The position numbers and the translations under genes were made by a program. From IMG/VR virus record IMGVR_UViG_3300028388_004019, positions 119,756 to 183,755 of that record: a stretch of 64,000 nucleotides of DNA; one strand, given 5' to 3'. The notes under the pieces were generated by a model that was not told the DNA's origin, searched no databases, and saw only the letters and a program-made list of their open reading frames with translations. The stretch comes from a virus. Shown piece by piece: positions 1-9,844 of the stretch (position 1 is its first letter; each line of letters starts with the position of its first letter).

Positions 1-2938
1 AATAGTCTTTGTTATTTTGTCTTCTTTCATATTCGGCTTTTATTGTACCATATGATGGAACGGATATTGTAGAACCAGAGTTAGAATACCACGTGGTCGG
101 CATGGATGGTGTATCATTAACTGATGAACTCAAACCTAATTTTGCCTCATTGAAGGACACAACAGTCTTTTTCTCTGATGAGAAATACATTGAATTTCTT
201 GTAATGTTAGATTGGTCAACTGAACCTAATTCAGAACCTCTCGCAACATTTTTCTGTAACCACTCTAAATTTGTCAAAGGGTATACATCGACAAAACCTA
301 TACCATCAGTTTCAGGTGATTCCAAATAATTTCTTAATTTGACCTCACTATCATCTGAAATATCTATAGTTGGTGATTTTTCATTGAATGTTTCTAAATC
401 ATATAATTCAAAAAATTTGTCTGTATAATCCCTTATGTATGGTGTGACGAAAACATCTGCTAGAAATGTATTCCAACTAACCCCCGTCCCATTATTAGAC
501 ACGTGTGACAATAAACTTTCAAAATTTGAGGAGTTGATACCAAGTCTTTTGAGTTTCATCTTAAGAAATGGGTCACTCTCAATTGCCTTTTTTATTGTCA
601 ATGTTTCAAAATCCGCAACCACTTGATAAAGATTTTGAGGAGATTGATTAGGTCTAAACAACTTAGAGTAGTTCGAAGAAAGGTATGTTCTTTCCCAAAG
701 TTCGTATAAGAACGGTACCTCACTTAAATTAGTGTATGGAATTTGAGAATATGGGAATTCAACAGGATTAACAGGAATTGATGATAACTCGGTTTTAGTA
801 TTTCCAAAATTTGCCGACTTTTGTTCAACTCTTCTTTGTAATTTTCCTTTGATAAATTCTTCAATAAATTCAACCTCCGGCCACTTATCATATAGGTATG
901 ATTTTGTAGACGATTCCACCTTAGGGTCACCCAAATATTTAACAACATACCTTTCATTACCATCTTCATCCAACTCTTTTTCAAAATATTGTGGCCATGG
1001 ATATACTACTTTTTCTGTATCAGTGTTTGATAATATAGTATCTTTAGTATCAACTCCATTAGTGGTCTGTTGATTGATAATGACATTTTGTCTTATTGGG
1101 TCATCTTTGACGTTCCATGCATCTGTATGCACTTCATCCATCAATCTGTAAAATGCATCAACGTTAGCCATCAAAATTGCCATGACATTTCTTATTGTAG
1201 GTTTGAACCCTAATGCACCATCAGGATTTTCAATTTTTTGTGCTAAGGCGGTAGATAATTCTTTTTGAATTGTTTCTGCTTTATCTTTATATATTTTCTC
1301 AATCTTATCTAATTTACCCAAGAATGAACTTTTTGTTACATTTCTACTATCACTAATCTGACCAAATCCGTAAAATTTTGAGGTTAACTCCTCATCAGGT
1401 GTCAAATCTAAATTGTAATATGTATTTTGTATGTTGAAGTAATTTCGAACTTCTAATTCATAAGCAGCTAAATCCAAATCAGTAGGGGTTGCATTTTTTT
1501 GTGATTGATATGATTTTGTTAGATTTACATCGTCAAAATCCAAATCAAATTCCAAATCTTCAATCCCTATATTTACAGGAATAGAAGAAGACTTTTTCTT
1601 ACCCAATATACTATATTCACCATTCTCACCAAAGGTGGCATTATCAGATAATTTTTGATTAAATTCTTTTATTTTAGCATCTAAGATGCTACGAGCATCT
1701 TCTTGGTCTTGAAGACTATCTTTTGTTTTTTTTAACCCATAGTATATACCATTTTCATTGTCTATGAAACGTTTGGTAGTATCCAAATACTCAAATGGCC
1801 ACCTCGTGTTTCTGAATAAAGTTACATACTCCCTATAACCTTTGATTACTTTACCATAACTTTCAATATCATTCAAAACTGATAAGTCCTCTTTACTAAA
1901 CTGTTGTCTAATAAAATCTTCTAGCCCTTTCAATCTACTATTTAATTCAGAAAGAGTTAATCTCGGTAATTTTGGGTCAATTAAACCTTTTGAAACATAC
2001 GTACTATAAACATCATTTATTACTTTTTCTCCACGAGTAACAACTATAGGTGTTGTAACCACCTCATCGTCACCTCTCCCAACAGCTTGAGAAGATTCTC
2101 TATTGAGTTGATTATCGATTGTTGTTTGGTCACCATTATAATCTGAAGGGTCTTCATTACTATCGACTAATAAATTTGTTTCATACATATGAGGTAATGC
2201 AAATAACGCACCTAAACTCAAGTCGGATAGTATTGCCGCGGTTCTACCGATAAATGAAATAGAAACTTTATAGTTACCGTCAGTCGGGTCAAAACGAGCG
2301 TTAAAACTCTTCATCATTAATTCGTAACGAACCGCCTTCCCGTAATACCCTTTGACCGTCAAATAAAATAATGGATAGGGTAATTGAAAAAATGCGGAAT
2401 ATGGTGAGTTTTCACCCAATTCAAATAATGTTCTACCCTGAACGTCAACCATTTCAATGTCTACTTGAGGTATGAAAGACGCATTATTTTTTATGTTGAT
2501 TGATGTGATACCTAAAAGTTGAGTGTCTTGTGAGTTGTTGACTATAGAACCTTGTTGTGTTATTTGTGTCTGATTGATTGCAGTGCCATTGAGTGAGCCT
2601 TCACCTGTCAATTGGTCAGTGTAACTTGTATCTAAATACTTTTTTCCTTGTGGTTTTAGAAAATTAATCTTACCATCCTCAGTCTCACCAAAATTAGCAA
2701 TCTTCACATTACGAGACATTTGGTCGGTATTTTCACCAACTGCTAATTTTGTTCTCGGGATTATTCTTGCCTCCAAGTTAGCATACATAACAAGGTTTTC
2801 ATGTTCAACAAGTCTTTCAACCTGTTGACCATCTGAATTGATAACTTTATTCGGGTCCACTAAGACAATATTGTCAAATTGGTCGAACGCTATCTTTTCT
2901 CCTCCATAAAAACTCCTAAAGTTTTGATTAACGGCCAT
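1..2938 (-). CDS. Large tail/baseplate protein, 3' part beyond the window
   Basis: This minus-strand frame is open from an ATG at 2936-2938 to the left edge, at least 979 codons. The start is set by its 11-base overlap with the stop of the upstream gp53-like gene. The protein begins MAVNQNFRSFYGGEK; an early beta-rich part holds LTVKGYYGKAVRYE, and the rest is long, polar and hydrophilic. There is no signal peptide or membrane segment. I do not recognise a family. Its place at the end of the hub/wedge/tape-measure series suggests a baseplate structural component, expressed with the late tail genes upstream. Function is inferred from context only. Confidence 0.75.
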   Translation of the reverse strand, partial: MAVNQNFRSFYGGEKIAFDQFDNIVLVDPNKVINSDGQQVERLVEHENLVMYANLEARIIPRTKLAVGENTDQMSRNVKIANFGETEDGKINFLKPQGKKYLDTSYTDQLTGEGSLNGTAINQTQITQQGSIVNNSQDTQLLGITSINIKNNASFIPQVDIEMVDVQGRTLFELGENSPYSAFFQLPYPLFYLTVKGYYGKAVRYELMMKSFNARFDPTDGNYKVSISFIGRTAAILSDLSLGALFALPHMYETNLLVDSNEDPSDYNGDQTTIDNQLNRESSQAVGRGDDEVVTTPIVVTRGEKVINDVYSTYVSKGLIDPKLPRLTLSELNSRLKGLEDFIRQQFSKEDLSVLNDIESYGKVIKGYREYVTLFRNTRWPFEYLDTTKRFIDNENGIYYGLKKTKDSLQDQEDARSILDAKIKEFNQKLSDNATFGENGEYSILGKKKSSSIPVNIGIEDLEFDLDFDDVNLTKSYQSQKNATPTDLDLAAYELEVRNYFNIQNTYYNLDLTPDEELTSKFYGFGQISDSRNVTKSSFLGKLDKIEKIYKDKAETIQKELSTALAQKIENPDGALGFKPTIRNVMAILMANVDAFYRLMDEVHTDAWNVKDDPIRQNVIINQQTTNGVDTKDTILSNTDTEKVVYPWPQYFEKELDEDGNERYVVKYLGDPKVESSTKSYLYDKWPEVEFIEEFIKGKLQRRVEQKSANFGNTKTELSSIPVNPVEFPYSQIPYTNLSEVPFLYELWERTYLSSNYSKLFRPNQSPQNLYQVVADFETLTIKKAIESDPFLKMKLKRLGINSSNFESLLSHVSNNGTGVSWNTFLADVFVTPYIRDYTDKFFELYDLETFNEKSPTIDISDDSEVKLRNYLESPETDGIGFVDVYPLTNLEWLQKNVARGSELGSVDQSNITRNSMYFSSEKKTVVSFNEAKLGLSSSVNDTPSMPTTWYSNSGSTISVPSYGTIKAEYERRQNNKDY

Positions 2939-3245
2939 AATAATAGAAGTGTGTATCTAAAGCATTTTTATAATCCTGTAAAGATTGAACCAATGGAAAA
3001 GGTACAATTAATACAGACCCATCAGGAATGTCTTTTTCTAAACTACCATATTGTGGGTTAGCCATTTGAATCAACCAACCGAAGAATGGTGTTTTATAAA
3101 ACTCATCACTAATTTTATCTAATCTACTCACACCTGCTCTATAAACATACCTCTTATCCGTAGTTTTTGAAGGCAAATTGATATTAGGAACAACAGTTTG
3201 TCGACCATTCAATAAAAATTTCTGATATCTATCGTAATACTGCAT
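2928..3245 (-). CDS. gp53-like / LysM-type baseplate wedge protein
   Basis: A 105-residue protein. Residues about 33-85 look like a LysM-type fold: YRAGVSRLDKISDEFY, then a helix with FFGWLIQMANPQYG and a closing IPDGSVLIVPFP. T4 gp53, a baseplate wedge protein, has such a LysM-like domain and a comparable position. The start codon overlaps the stop of the 1530-residue gene upstream (TAATG), and its own stop overlaps the next start, so the three genes look translationally coupled. A free LysM peptidoglycan binder is the alternative, but there is no signal peptide and the neighbours are all tail genes. Confidence 0.6.
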   Translation of the reverse strand: MQYYDRYQKFLLNGRQTVVPNINLPSKTTDKRYVYRAGVSRLDKISDEFYKTPFFGWLIQMANPQYGSLEKDIPDGSVLIVPFPLVQSLQDYKNALDTHFYYYGR

Positions 3246-6200
3246 TATTGAAATTTAACTTTGTTATTCCATTTATTTGCCTCTCCTTCATTATTACCAG
3301 TATATAATTTTTCTATCAACTGTTTGTCGGCGTTGCTTGGTGTTGTGTTATTTTTGAATGTGAATTCTCTAACTTTTCCCTTAGCATAAGGTAAGTCTTT
3401 GAACTCGGAAGTAGAGTTTACTTCATCTTCATACCCATCGAAAAGATTTTTTATCTGTGTCTGTGCGTCTTGGAAGTCAGATTTCCATTGACCTATTGTG
3501 AATTTTATAGCCTGAATCCACTTATCGGGTTTTGTGAAATTATTTTCATTAATGAACTTAGTCAGTTCCTCTATGAGTGATATATCGTTATCAAGGATAT
3601 ATTTAAAGAATGTCAAATAAAATCTTTTACCAAAGGCATCTTTAACATCCGAAATCATGACTGTCATACTTAAATCTTTTTGATAAACAGTATTACTATT
3701 TTCAGGTGCAATTATAGCGAAGTTATTACCATTAACTTCATATACATTCGTTTTGGTTAGAGAATCTAATTGATTAAGTTTTGAACTAATTATACCAAAG
3801 TCACCTTCCAACTCGTCAAATGTATCTGTATAATCATTACTATACACTTCCGTAGTTGCAGTCAAATCATAAATGACCGTTTGGTCACTCTGAATAAAAC
3901 CATCAATCTTCTCATATACTACATTCAATTTATCCATGACACGAGTCATATCAGTCTCTTTAGTGGTCAACTCTTGTAATTTAGTTGTCATCTCAGACAC
4001 ATAACCATTTTGGACTCGAGTGATAATTTCTTTTATCTTTTTATCGTATTTATTTACATCTTTATTTTTAAAACCTCTACTATCTCTAAATGTAATTCCT
4101 CCCGAAGCATATTGTAATGGGTGTTCGTCATTGTCAACATCTTTTAGTGATTCTTTAAATTGGTAATCCATCTCTTGGGTCAAGTTTTGACTTTTACCAA
4201 ATATCCTTGTTGATGTTCCCATTACCTCACCATTAAAATATCTTCTATCTTTAGTGAATAGTCTCAAACCTATCTCACCATAATTTTCGGCAATACTTTG
4301 TAAAGTAGGAGATACACTGTCTCTGTAGGTTTCATATTTATCAGATAAGTCATCCATAATACCTTTATAAGAAATTGTACCAGTAACAGAGGTACCTGAA
4401 TTTTCTGTTAGTATTGATGTGACTTCACCGATAGTTGACCCACCGTCCTTTACATCTTCACCACTAATATCATCTATACTGAAAGCAACATCACCACCCA
4501 AAGCTTCAATAATTTCTCTGTCAATTTCTGATTGGTCTTCTGTTGCCACAGACCTTTCATCATACATTTCAGTATTAGCGTAGTAGTTGAAGGAAAGTGC
4601 ATTCTGTAATTGAGCAACAGGCTCCTTCAGACCATGACCTCCGATAAAATAGAATGATAAACTTACATCAGCAATCATCGGTTGAACCCCAATACCCTCA
4701 GGATTCAAATCCAAAACTAAAGGTTCGTACCTTAGACTCATCTGATTAATAGCAATTTTAGTATGCCAGAAATCCCCAACTCTTAAAACACATATCGGTG
4801 GTGAACCAAATGCAGTATTCAAGGCATTATTCTCGAGTGGATTACCATCAGGACCTATGGTAGGAATTGTTTCACCAGGTCTCATACATTGTTGTAAGAA
4901 AGTTAATCGTGAATTCAAACCTTCGGGGGTCATTGAATGGAATACAGGATTAAAGTATTTAATTTTTTCTTTTATTCCTTCATATAGGAATGAAGTATCA
5001 TCAGATATACTTTCGAAGTAATCACACTCAGACAGTAATTTTCTAAGTATCTTCTTAGTGATACCTTCTCTCAATTGTAATTCTTGTGTCTGTCGTGGGG
5101 CACCAGTACCTTTTTCTATGACTTTTACTTTTTCAGAAGTTTCAGAAACTTCCTTTACAACTTCCTCGTCTGTTTGGTCTTTAGGTTTTGGTGTTTCTAT
5201 AAGTGTAATATTTTTCACAACACTTCTACGACATCCCATCGCTTGTACGGAATAAATCTTAGAGTCCCCACTCAGAGGAGATGAACAATCAACACCATCA
5301 ATGGTAGTTGTTTCTCCCACGGCAGATTCACTAAAACCAATGAATTTTTTACCTTCTAATTTTTCAATTCGAGAATCCCCAAATATTTGTTTTCTTACTG
5401 AATCATTTCTCCTTTTAGATAAGTTTATATTATAAGTGTTATCATTTGGAGATGATGCTGAACCCGCTAATTCAATATTTACTCTATATCCATTCGTTAT
5501 TGCTTCAACTAATTTGTTTATAAAAGTATCTAAAGAATTTTTACCCTTTTCTATCTGTTGAGTAAAAAATGTTTCCACTTGTTCTTTTTGTCCTATTCCT
5601 TCAGCCTTTTTTAGGTAAGTACTTTTTTGTGAAATATAAGAGTTATATGATGTATTGTAGTTTATAGTCGAAGTTGTTGTTCTTGTATTTGAGTTTGGTT
5701 TATCATTATCAAAATATAATGAAAGATTCTCAAACTGAGTAAATTGTGGTTTTTGTGGAGTATCCACTGGAACATTATCAGGTTCAGGATTTTCTTTTGG
5801 AATTTCTCTTTCGTATTCTCTAAATGTTTCAGGATTATTAGTTTTAGTAACAACTTCGTAAATATCATTGAAACTCAACTGACCATACTTTTTAGCTAAC
5901 TCATAAATGTCCAATGTCTTACATCCCGCAAAGAAACTATCAACAATTTTTGTAACTTCCGAGTCAGGGGTAATATTAGCCAATTCTTTCTTAACCAATG
6001 TATTCAATACCGAAGGGTGGTCAACTAACATTTTGAATGATAATGAACCCTGTCTTTGACTATTCGAATAGGTGTATATTGGTTCAGGTCTCCCTAAAAA
6101 ATCATTGGTGGTCCAATTTGCAGTGACACTTTCATCAACTCTAATATCATATGGTGGGAACCACATCACTCTACCACCCGAAGGACCCTTTTCACAATTT

Positions 6201-7837
6201 GGTAAGTCTTGTGTCATATTTGATGTTCTCCACGCTAAATTCTCAATAGATAACATATATTTTGTCGCCTCACCATTCTGAATATTCAGACCTTCTACAG
6301 GGGCTATGTTAAGATTGTATGTGTTATCTAAAACAGAGTTAGTAAACTTACGAATGTTACCTTCACTCTTTTGAAGGTCGGCCATTGTATAATAAGGAGT
6401 ATCTTTGGTGAATACTCTACAATATTCTTTTCCAACCTCAACACCGTTTTCATTCACATATCTTTTAACTCTCGAACCTTTGGTTATTTCTCTTGTCCCA
6501 TCGAAAAATACTTTCGATACTTGATTGATAGCATTTCCTACATGACTAAGTCGTGCTTGTCCTTGTAACCCATCAGCTGCATCAACCAACCTTTGAGTAT
6601 CATCGAGTATTGAACCCTTTGTGAGGTTATATCTTCCTGATGAAGAAGCGTTGAATTGAGAACTAATTGGAGGGAAACCGTCATCTCCACCTTCAATTTT
6701 ACCACCCTTACCAACTTTTTTACCTGCAGCTCTCGAACTTTTTGGGGAAACCCATGTAAACCCTCCTTGAATGTCAGGGGAGTCACCAGGTTCTACAGTA
6801 TTCAAACCAAACTTAAACTTTTGTTCACCTTCATATAAGTCAGCTAATTCACCATATCCTCTGACCGCAGTCGGTACTCTCTTACCAAACTCATCAACAG
6901 GTAATTCATTGGAAGGTGCAACAATATCGTTAGGGTCTTGTACTCTCGAACCGATATAGTAATTTGGACCTGGTGCAAAAAAGTTAGGGTCTGATATAAA
7001 ATTCAATTTATAATCAGGTCTAAATCTATTATATTCTAACGCTTTGAATAACGAAGAAGTCTGACCTCTACCTGTGTTGTTTAGGAAAATATCTGAACCA
7101 TTTTTCTTCTCAGGTAATAAATCTCTAAAACCTAATAGGTTACTAATAGCATTTATACCTGTGTTTAAGTAACTCGTTGAACCCTCAAAATAATCACCAG
7201 GAATCCATGAGAATGGAACATAAACACCAGTAATTCTACTGATGAAGTCCAATCCTTTACCCACAATATTTGTGGGAGATGAAATCGTCCAATCAGGTTC
7301 AATTAATTCCTGTCTACCCCTTAATATATCAGCGGCAATAAATGGGTCTTGTAACGCACTTAATATATTGACCCTACCTAAAGTTTCTTGTCTTATTTCC
7401 TCGTCAACTCTATACTGAAACTCATCTTGTAATGATTTGGCTGCAATCTGTACCATTGCAGAATCCTGAGTCAATGAACCATTTGTACCTTGTGGGTCGT
7501 CATTGAATAAAATCTGAGCACCTGTATATGTTGAAGCTACAAACTTATAATACGTGTCTCTTTGGGTTACTAACTTTTGTACGTCTTGAACTACATACCT
7601 ATCATCATAACCATCGGATGGACCATATTGGTTTTGTATGAATAATCTAACCTCTTCTTTATCACCAATATCTTCAACTTCAGCACTATCCACAACAGAA
7701 TAATTGGTCAATGTAAGTTCTGATTGACCAGGGTTTGTTGTAGGAGAAAAACCATCACTATTGAAAGGTGGTAAGTTCTTTACCAACAACTTCTTTCTGA
7801 TGTCTTCTGTTGAATTAAATGATAATGGACTTGGCAT
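3245..7837 (-). CDS. Very large baseplate/tail protein with an OmpA-like segment
   Basis: A 1530-residue protein, one of the largest here. The N-terminal 750 residues are mixed and contain a conserved-looking stretch around GSLSFKMLVDHPSVLN (about 595-615). Around residues 785-815 the pattern IELAGSASSPNDNTYNINLS followed by KRR resembles the OmpA/MotB peptidoglycan-binding signature, in which a glycine/aspartate turn precedes an asparagine and LS-x-RR. A second structural block (LRYEPLVLDLNPEGIGVQPM) follows. No lysozyme motif is visible. A TATTTATA element lies 16 bases before the ATG. Its position between the tape measure and gp53 suggests a central baseplate component that contacts the cell wall. 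The specific T4 counterpart is not clear. Confidence 0.6.
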   Translation of the reverse strand: MPSPLSFNSTEDIRKKLLVKNLPPFNSDGFSPTTNPGQSELTLTNYSVVDSAEVEDIGDKEEVRLFIQNQYGPSDGYDDRYVVQDVQKLVTQRDTYYKFVASTYTGAQILFNDDPQGTNGSLTQDSAMVQIAAKSLQDEFQYRVDEEIRQETLGRVNILSALQDPFIAADILRGRQELIEPDWTISSPTNIVGKGLDFISRITGVYVPFSWIPGDYFEGSTSYLNTGINAISNLLGFRDLLPEKKNGSDIFLNNTGRGQTSSLFKALEYNRFRPDYKLNFISDPNFFAPGPNYYIGSRVQDPNDIVAPSNELPVDEFGKRVPTAVRGYGELADLYEGEQKFKFGLNTVEPGDSPDIQGGFTWVSPKSSRAAGKKVGKGGKIEGGDDGFPPISSQFNASSSGRYNLTKGSILDDTQRLVDAADGLQGQARLSHVGNAINQVSKVFFDGTREITKGSRVKRYVNENGVEVGKEYCRVFTKDTPYYTMADLQKSEGNIRKFTNSVLDNTYNLNIAPVEGLNIQNGEATKYMLSIENLAWRTSNMTQDLPNCEKGPSGGRVMWFPPYDIRVDESVTANWTTNDFLGRPEPIYTYSNSQRQGSLSFKMLVDHPSVLNTLVKKELANITPDSEVTKIVDSFFAGCKTLDIYELAKKYGQLSFNDIYEVVTKTNNPETFREYEREIPKENPEPDNVPVDTPQKPQFTQFENLSLYFDNDKPNSNTRTTTSTINYNTSYNSYISQKSTYLKKAEGIGQKEQVETFFTQQIEKGKNSLDTFINKLVEAITNGYRVNIELAGSASSPNDNTYNINLSKRRNDSVRKQIFGDSRIEKLEGKKFIGFSESAVGETTTIDGVDCSSPLSGDSKIYSVQAMGCRRSVVKNITLIETPKPKDQTDEEVVKEVSETSEKVKVIEKGTGAPRQTQELQLREGITKKILRKLLSECDYFESISDDTSFLYEGIKEKIKYFNPVFHSMTPEGLNSRLTFLQQCMRPGETIPTIGPDGNPLENNALNTAFGSPPICVLRVGDFWHTKIAINQMSLRYEPLVLDLNPEGIGVQPMIADVSLSFYFIGGHGLKEPVAQLQNALSFNYYANTEMYDERSVATEDQSEIDREIIEALGGDVAFSIDDISGEDVKDGGSTIGEVTSILTENSGTSVTGTISYKGIMDDLSDKYETYRDSVSPTLQSIAENYGEIGLRLFTKDRRYFNGEVMGTSTRIFGKSQNLTQEMDYQFKESLKDVDNDEHPLQYASGGITFRDSRGFKNKDVNKYDKKIKEIITRVQNGYVSEMTTKLQELTTKETDMTRVMDKLNVVYEKIDGFIQSDQTVIYDLTATTEVYSNDYTDTFDELEGDFGIISSKLNQLDSLTKTNVYEVNGNNFAIIAPENSNTVYQKDLSMTVMISDVKDAFGKRFYLTFFKYILDNDISLIEELTKFINENNFTKPDKWIQAIKFTIGQWKSDFQDAQTQIKNLFDGYEDEVNSTSEFKDLPYAKGKVREFTFKNNTTPSNADKQLIEKLYTGNNEGEANKWNNKVKFQ

Positions 7838-7853
7838 CTATTTCAGTTTTCTA

Positions 7854-7861
7854 TATAAATA
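7854..7861 (-). promoter_or_regulatory. Putative late promoter element (TATTTATA)
   Basis: Exact TATTTATA on the coding strand, 16 bases upstream of the start of the 1530-residue tail gene. Confidence 0.5.
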
Positions 7862-7883
7862 GATGAAAGGATTATTTTATGAT

Positions 7884-9653
7884 TTAATAAGTAGTACCTT
7901 GACGAGCCATTTCTTGTTGAATCATCTGAGTAAGATTGGCTAACGCGGTTGGGTCGGTTTGTAATGATGATAAAGACATACCACCACCCTGTAATTGAAT
8001 GGTACCACTGTGGTTTACATTGAGGTCATCAAATGTTCCTCTAACTACTTCAACCTTCATTGGGTCTGTATTGGTCACTTTTGCTACATTAACAGGAATA
8101 ACCGCACTTGGTACTACACCTGAACCCGAACCTGAATTAGAACCACTACCACCTGTATTATTACCACCAGGTAAATTAGGTAAACCTACACTTGGTAAAT
8201 TATAATTTGGTAACGATACGTTTGGTAGGTTTAAGTTAGTAAGTCTTTGGTTGAAGGAATTAGCTAAAGACACACCTAATCCTTGTACACCCCTTTCAGA
8301 ATACGCGGTAAATGCATCACTAAAAATACCTGCAGCATCTTTGAATACATCATCAGTAACTTTAAACGCTTTTTGTACATTCTCAGGTGTAAGTGCTTCG
8401 CCTATCGTATCACTAATTGTTCCGGCAGTATCCTTTAATCTACTTTCTAATAATTCAAACTGTTCAGTAGCGGCAATACCTGCAACAACTCTTTTTGCAG
8501 GTTCTTTAAGTGTTGCCTCAATTTGTTCTAATACAGTAAGTTGTTCTCGTGCAATATCATCAGAATCTAAATTACTCTTTCTAAACGTTTCCTTTAGTGT
8601 TTCAATTTCAGCAGTAGTTAATTCTGTTGCAGATTTCAATTCATCTTGACCAGGTAGATTAAATTTAAGTTCACCACCATCAAACTGACCAATATTAGCT
8701 AAAAATTCTTTATCTTCATCAGTATATGTACCACCCAATAAATCTAATTGTGATAATGCCTCTTGTCGTTGTGCAGACTTAACCGCAGTATTTGCCAACT
8801 CTTCATAATCCATACCAAGAGCTTGTGCCTGTGCTCTCAAACGTCTCATTTCAGTTGCAGATATATCAAAACTTCCTGTTTCACTATTGAATGAAACCGC
8901 AGCACTCGCAGCATTTACAATAGACTCTTGAAGACCATCAATATCATTTTGAGCCATGTTCATTAATTGGAACGGGTCTGCTAAAGCACCAACAGCACCA
9001 CCCAACATTTGGAACTCAGCCGCTAAATTAATAGCTTCAGAAGGGTCAAGTAGTTTACCTGCCAAACTTGTAACATCAGCCATGTTAATTCTCAATGCCT
9101 GAGAACGAGCAACCATATTAGTGAATCCTTCAACTCCGTTTCTAAAATTGTAAGCGTTGATGAGTTTCACATTATCACCAACAGTTTTCAAGAATTGACC
9201 AGTATTTAGACCTAAAGAAGCCGCCCTTTTACGTGCACTTTCTATTTGTTCAGCAGCTTGTGTAGGTCCAACACCAATTGAATCAAATCCCTCAACTAAT
9301 GTTGCCATGTCTTCACCTGTAAGATTTGTGGCTTTTTGAATTGCAATGAAACTCTCTAACTGTTGATTAGTTAAATATACATTTCGTTGCATGATAGTAC
9401 CAATAGATGCCATCGTAGTGGCAACATCATTAGCACTAACACCAAGACCCGCCATGTTAGAAGTTGCCTCAGCAATTTCTTTTCTCATTTCAGCAGCTGC
9501 CGCGGCACCCTGACCAAAGACATCTGCCGAAACAGACTTCGCCGCCTTATCGAATTCTAAGATTGCTGATTGTAATTGTGTATAAGCTTGAGCAGCATTC
9601 TGAAATGCACCTTTCAAACTATCAGCACCACCACTATTATCTTGTAAAAACAT
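7884..9653 (-). CDS. Tape measure protein (gp29-like by position and length)
   Basis: A 589-residue, mostly alpha-helical protein. The first 430 residues are Ala/Glu/Gln-rich helix with repeated TNLTGEDMATLVEGF-type segments, resembling tape measure proteins. A Gly/Ser/Asn/Pro-rich linker (about 480-520) follows, then a small C-terminal region. It lies directly downstream of a tube gene and a two-frame chaperone gene, the classic tape measure location. T4 gp29 has about 590 residues, so a tail of T4-like length (around 90-100 nm) is expected if the whole helix acts as ruler. TATTTATAAGTA lies 15 bases upstream of the ATG. There are no transmembrane helices or lytic domain. Confidence 0.75.
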   Translation of the reverse strand: MFLQDNSGGADSLKGAFQNAAQAYTQLQSAILEFDKAAKSVSADVFGQGAAAAAEMRKEIAEATSNMAGLGVSANDVATTMASIGTIMQRNVYLTNQQLESFIAIQKATNLTGEDMATLVEGFDSIGVGPTQAAEQIESARKRAASLGLNTGQFLKTVGDNVKLINAYNFRNGVEGFTNMVARSQALRINMADVTSLAGKLLDPSEAINLAAEFQMLGGAVGALADPFQLMNMAQNDIDGLQESIVNAASAAVSFNSETGSFDISATEMRRLRAQAQALGMDYEELANTAVKSAQRQEALSQLDLLGGTYTDEDKEFLANIGQFDGGELKFNLPGQDELKSATELTTAEIETLKETFRKSNLDSDDIAREQLTVLEQIEATLKEPAKRVVAGIAATEQFELLESRLKDTAGTISDTIGEALTPENVQKAFKVTDDVFKDAAGIFSDAFTAYSERGVQGLGVSLANSFNQRLTNLNLPNVSLPNYNLPSVGLPNLPGGNNTGGSGSNSGSGSGVVPSAVIPVNVAKVTNTDPMKVEVVRGTFDDLNVNHSGTIQLQGGGMSLSSLQTDPTALANLTQMIQQEMARQGTTY

Positions 9654-9668
9654 TTAGACTATTTTACT

Positions 9669-9676
9669 TATAAATA
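9669..9676 (-). promoter_or_regulatory. Putative late promoter element (TATTTATA)
   Basis: TATTTATAAGTA on the coding strand, 15 bases before the tape measure start and just after the stop of the chaperone extension frame. Confidence 0.5.
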
Positions 9677-9678
9677 CC

Positions 9679-9831
9679 TTAACGTGAACTTTGTCTACGT
9701 TTCTCATTCAACTTTTCCATATCATCAATGTACTTTTTGATAAAATACTTCCTCTCGAACGTAGGCATTTTAAGAAGGTCAGAATAGGAGAACCCCAATT
9801 CTTTGACACAATAATAAAACTCATCAAGCAT
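9679..9831 (-). CDS. Tail assembly chaperone extension frame (probably made by +1 frameshift)
   Basis: A 50-codon frame counted from the first ATG (MLDEFYYCVKELGFSYSDLL), ending in a basic helix with MPTFERKYFIKKYIDD. The same frame is open upstream across the stop of the 249-residue gene, back to a TTTTTTC run at 9859-9865. Slippage of tRNA-Phe from TTT to TTC there would fuse 245 residues of the upstream protein to 59 residues of this frame (about 304 in total). The order tube, chaperone, overlapping extension, tape measure matches the lambda G/GT arrangement. Independent initiation at the internal ATG, giving a gp51-like small protein, is the alternative. Confidence 0.6.
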   Translation of the reverse strand: MLDEFYYCVKELGFSYSDLLKMPTFERKYFIKKYIDDMEKLNEKRRQSSR

Positions 9832-9844
9832 AGCTTGACGGTAA

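Noticed and set aside
8251-8649. 132-codon plus-strand frame opposite the tape measure gene
   Set aside because: Antisense to a well-supported helical protein, Ser/Ala-rich by complementarity, with no own promoter or homology pattern.
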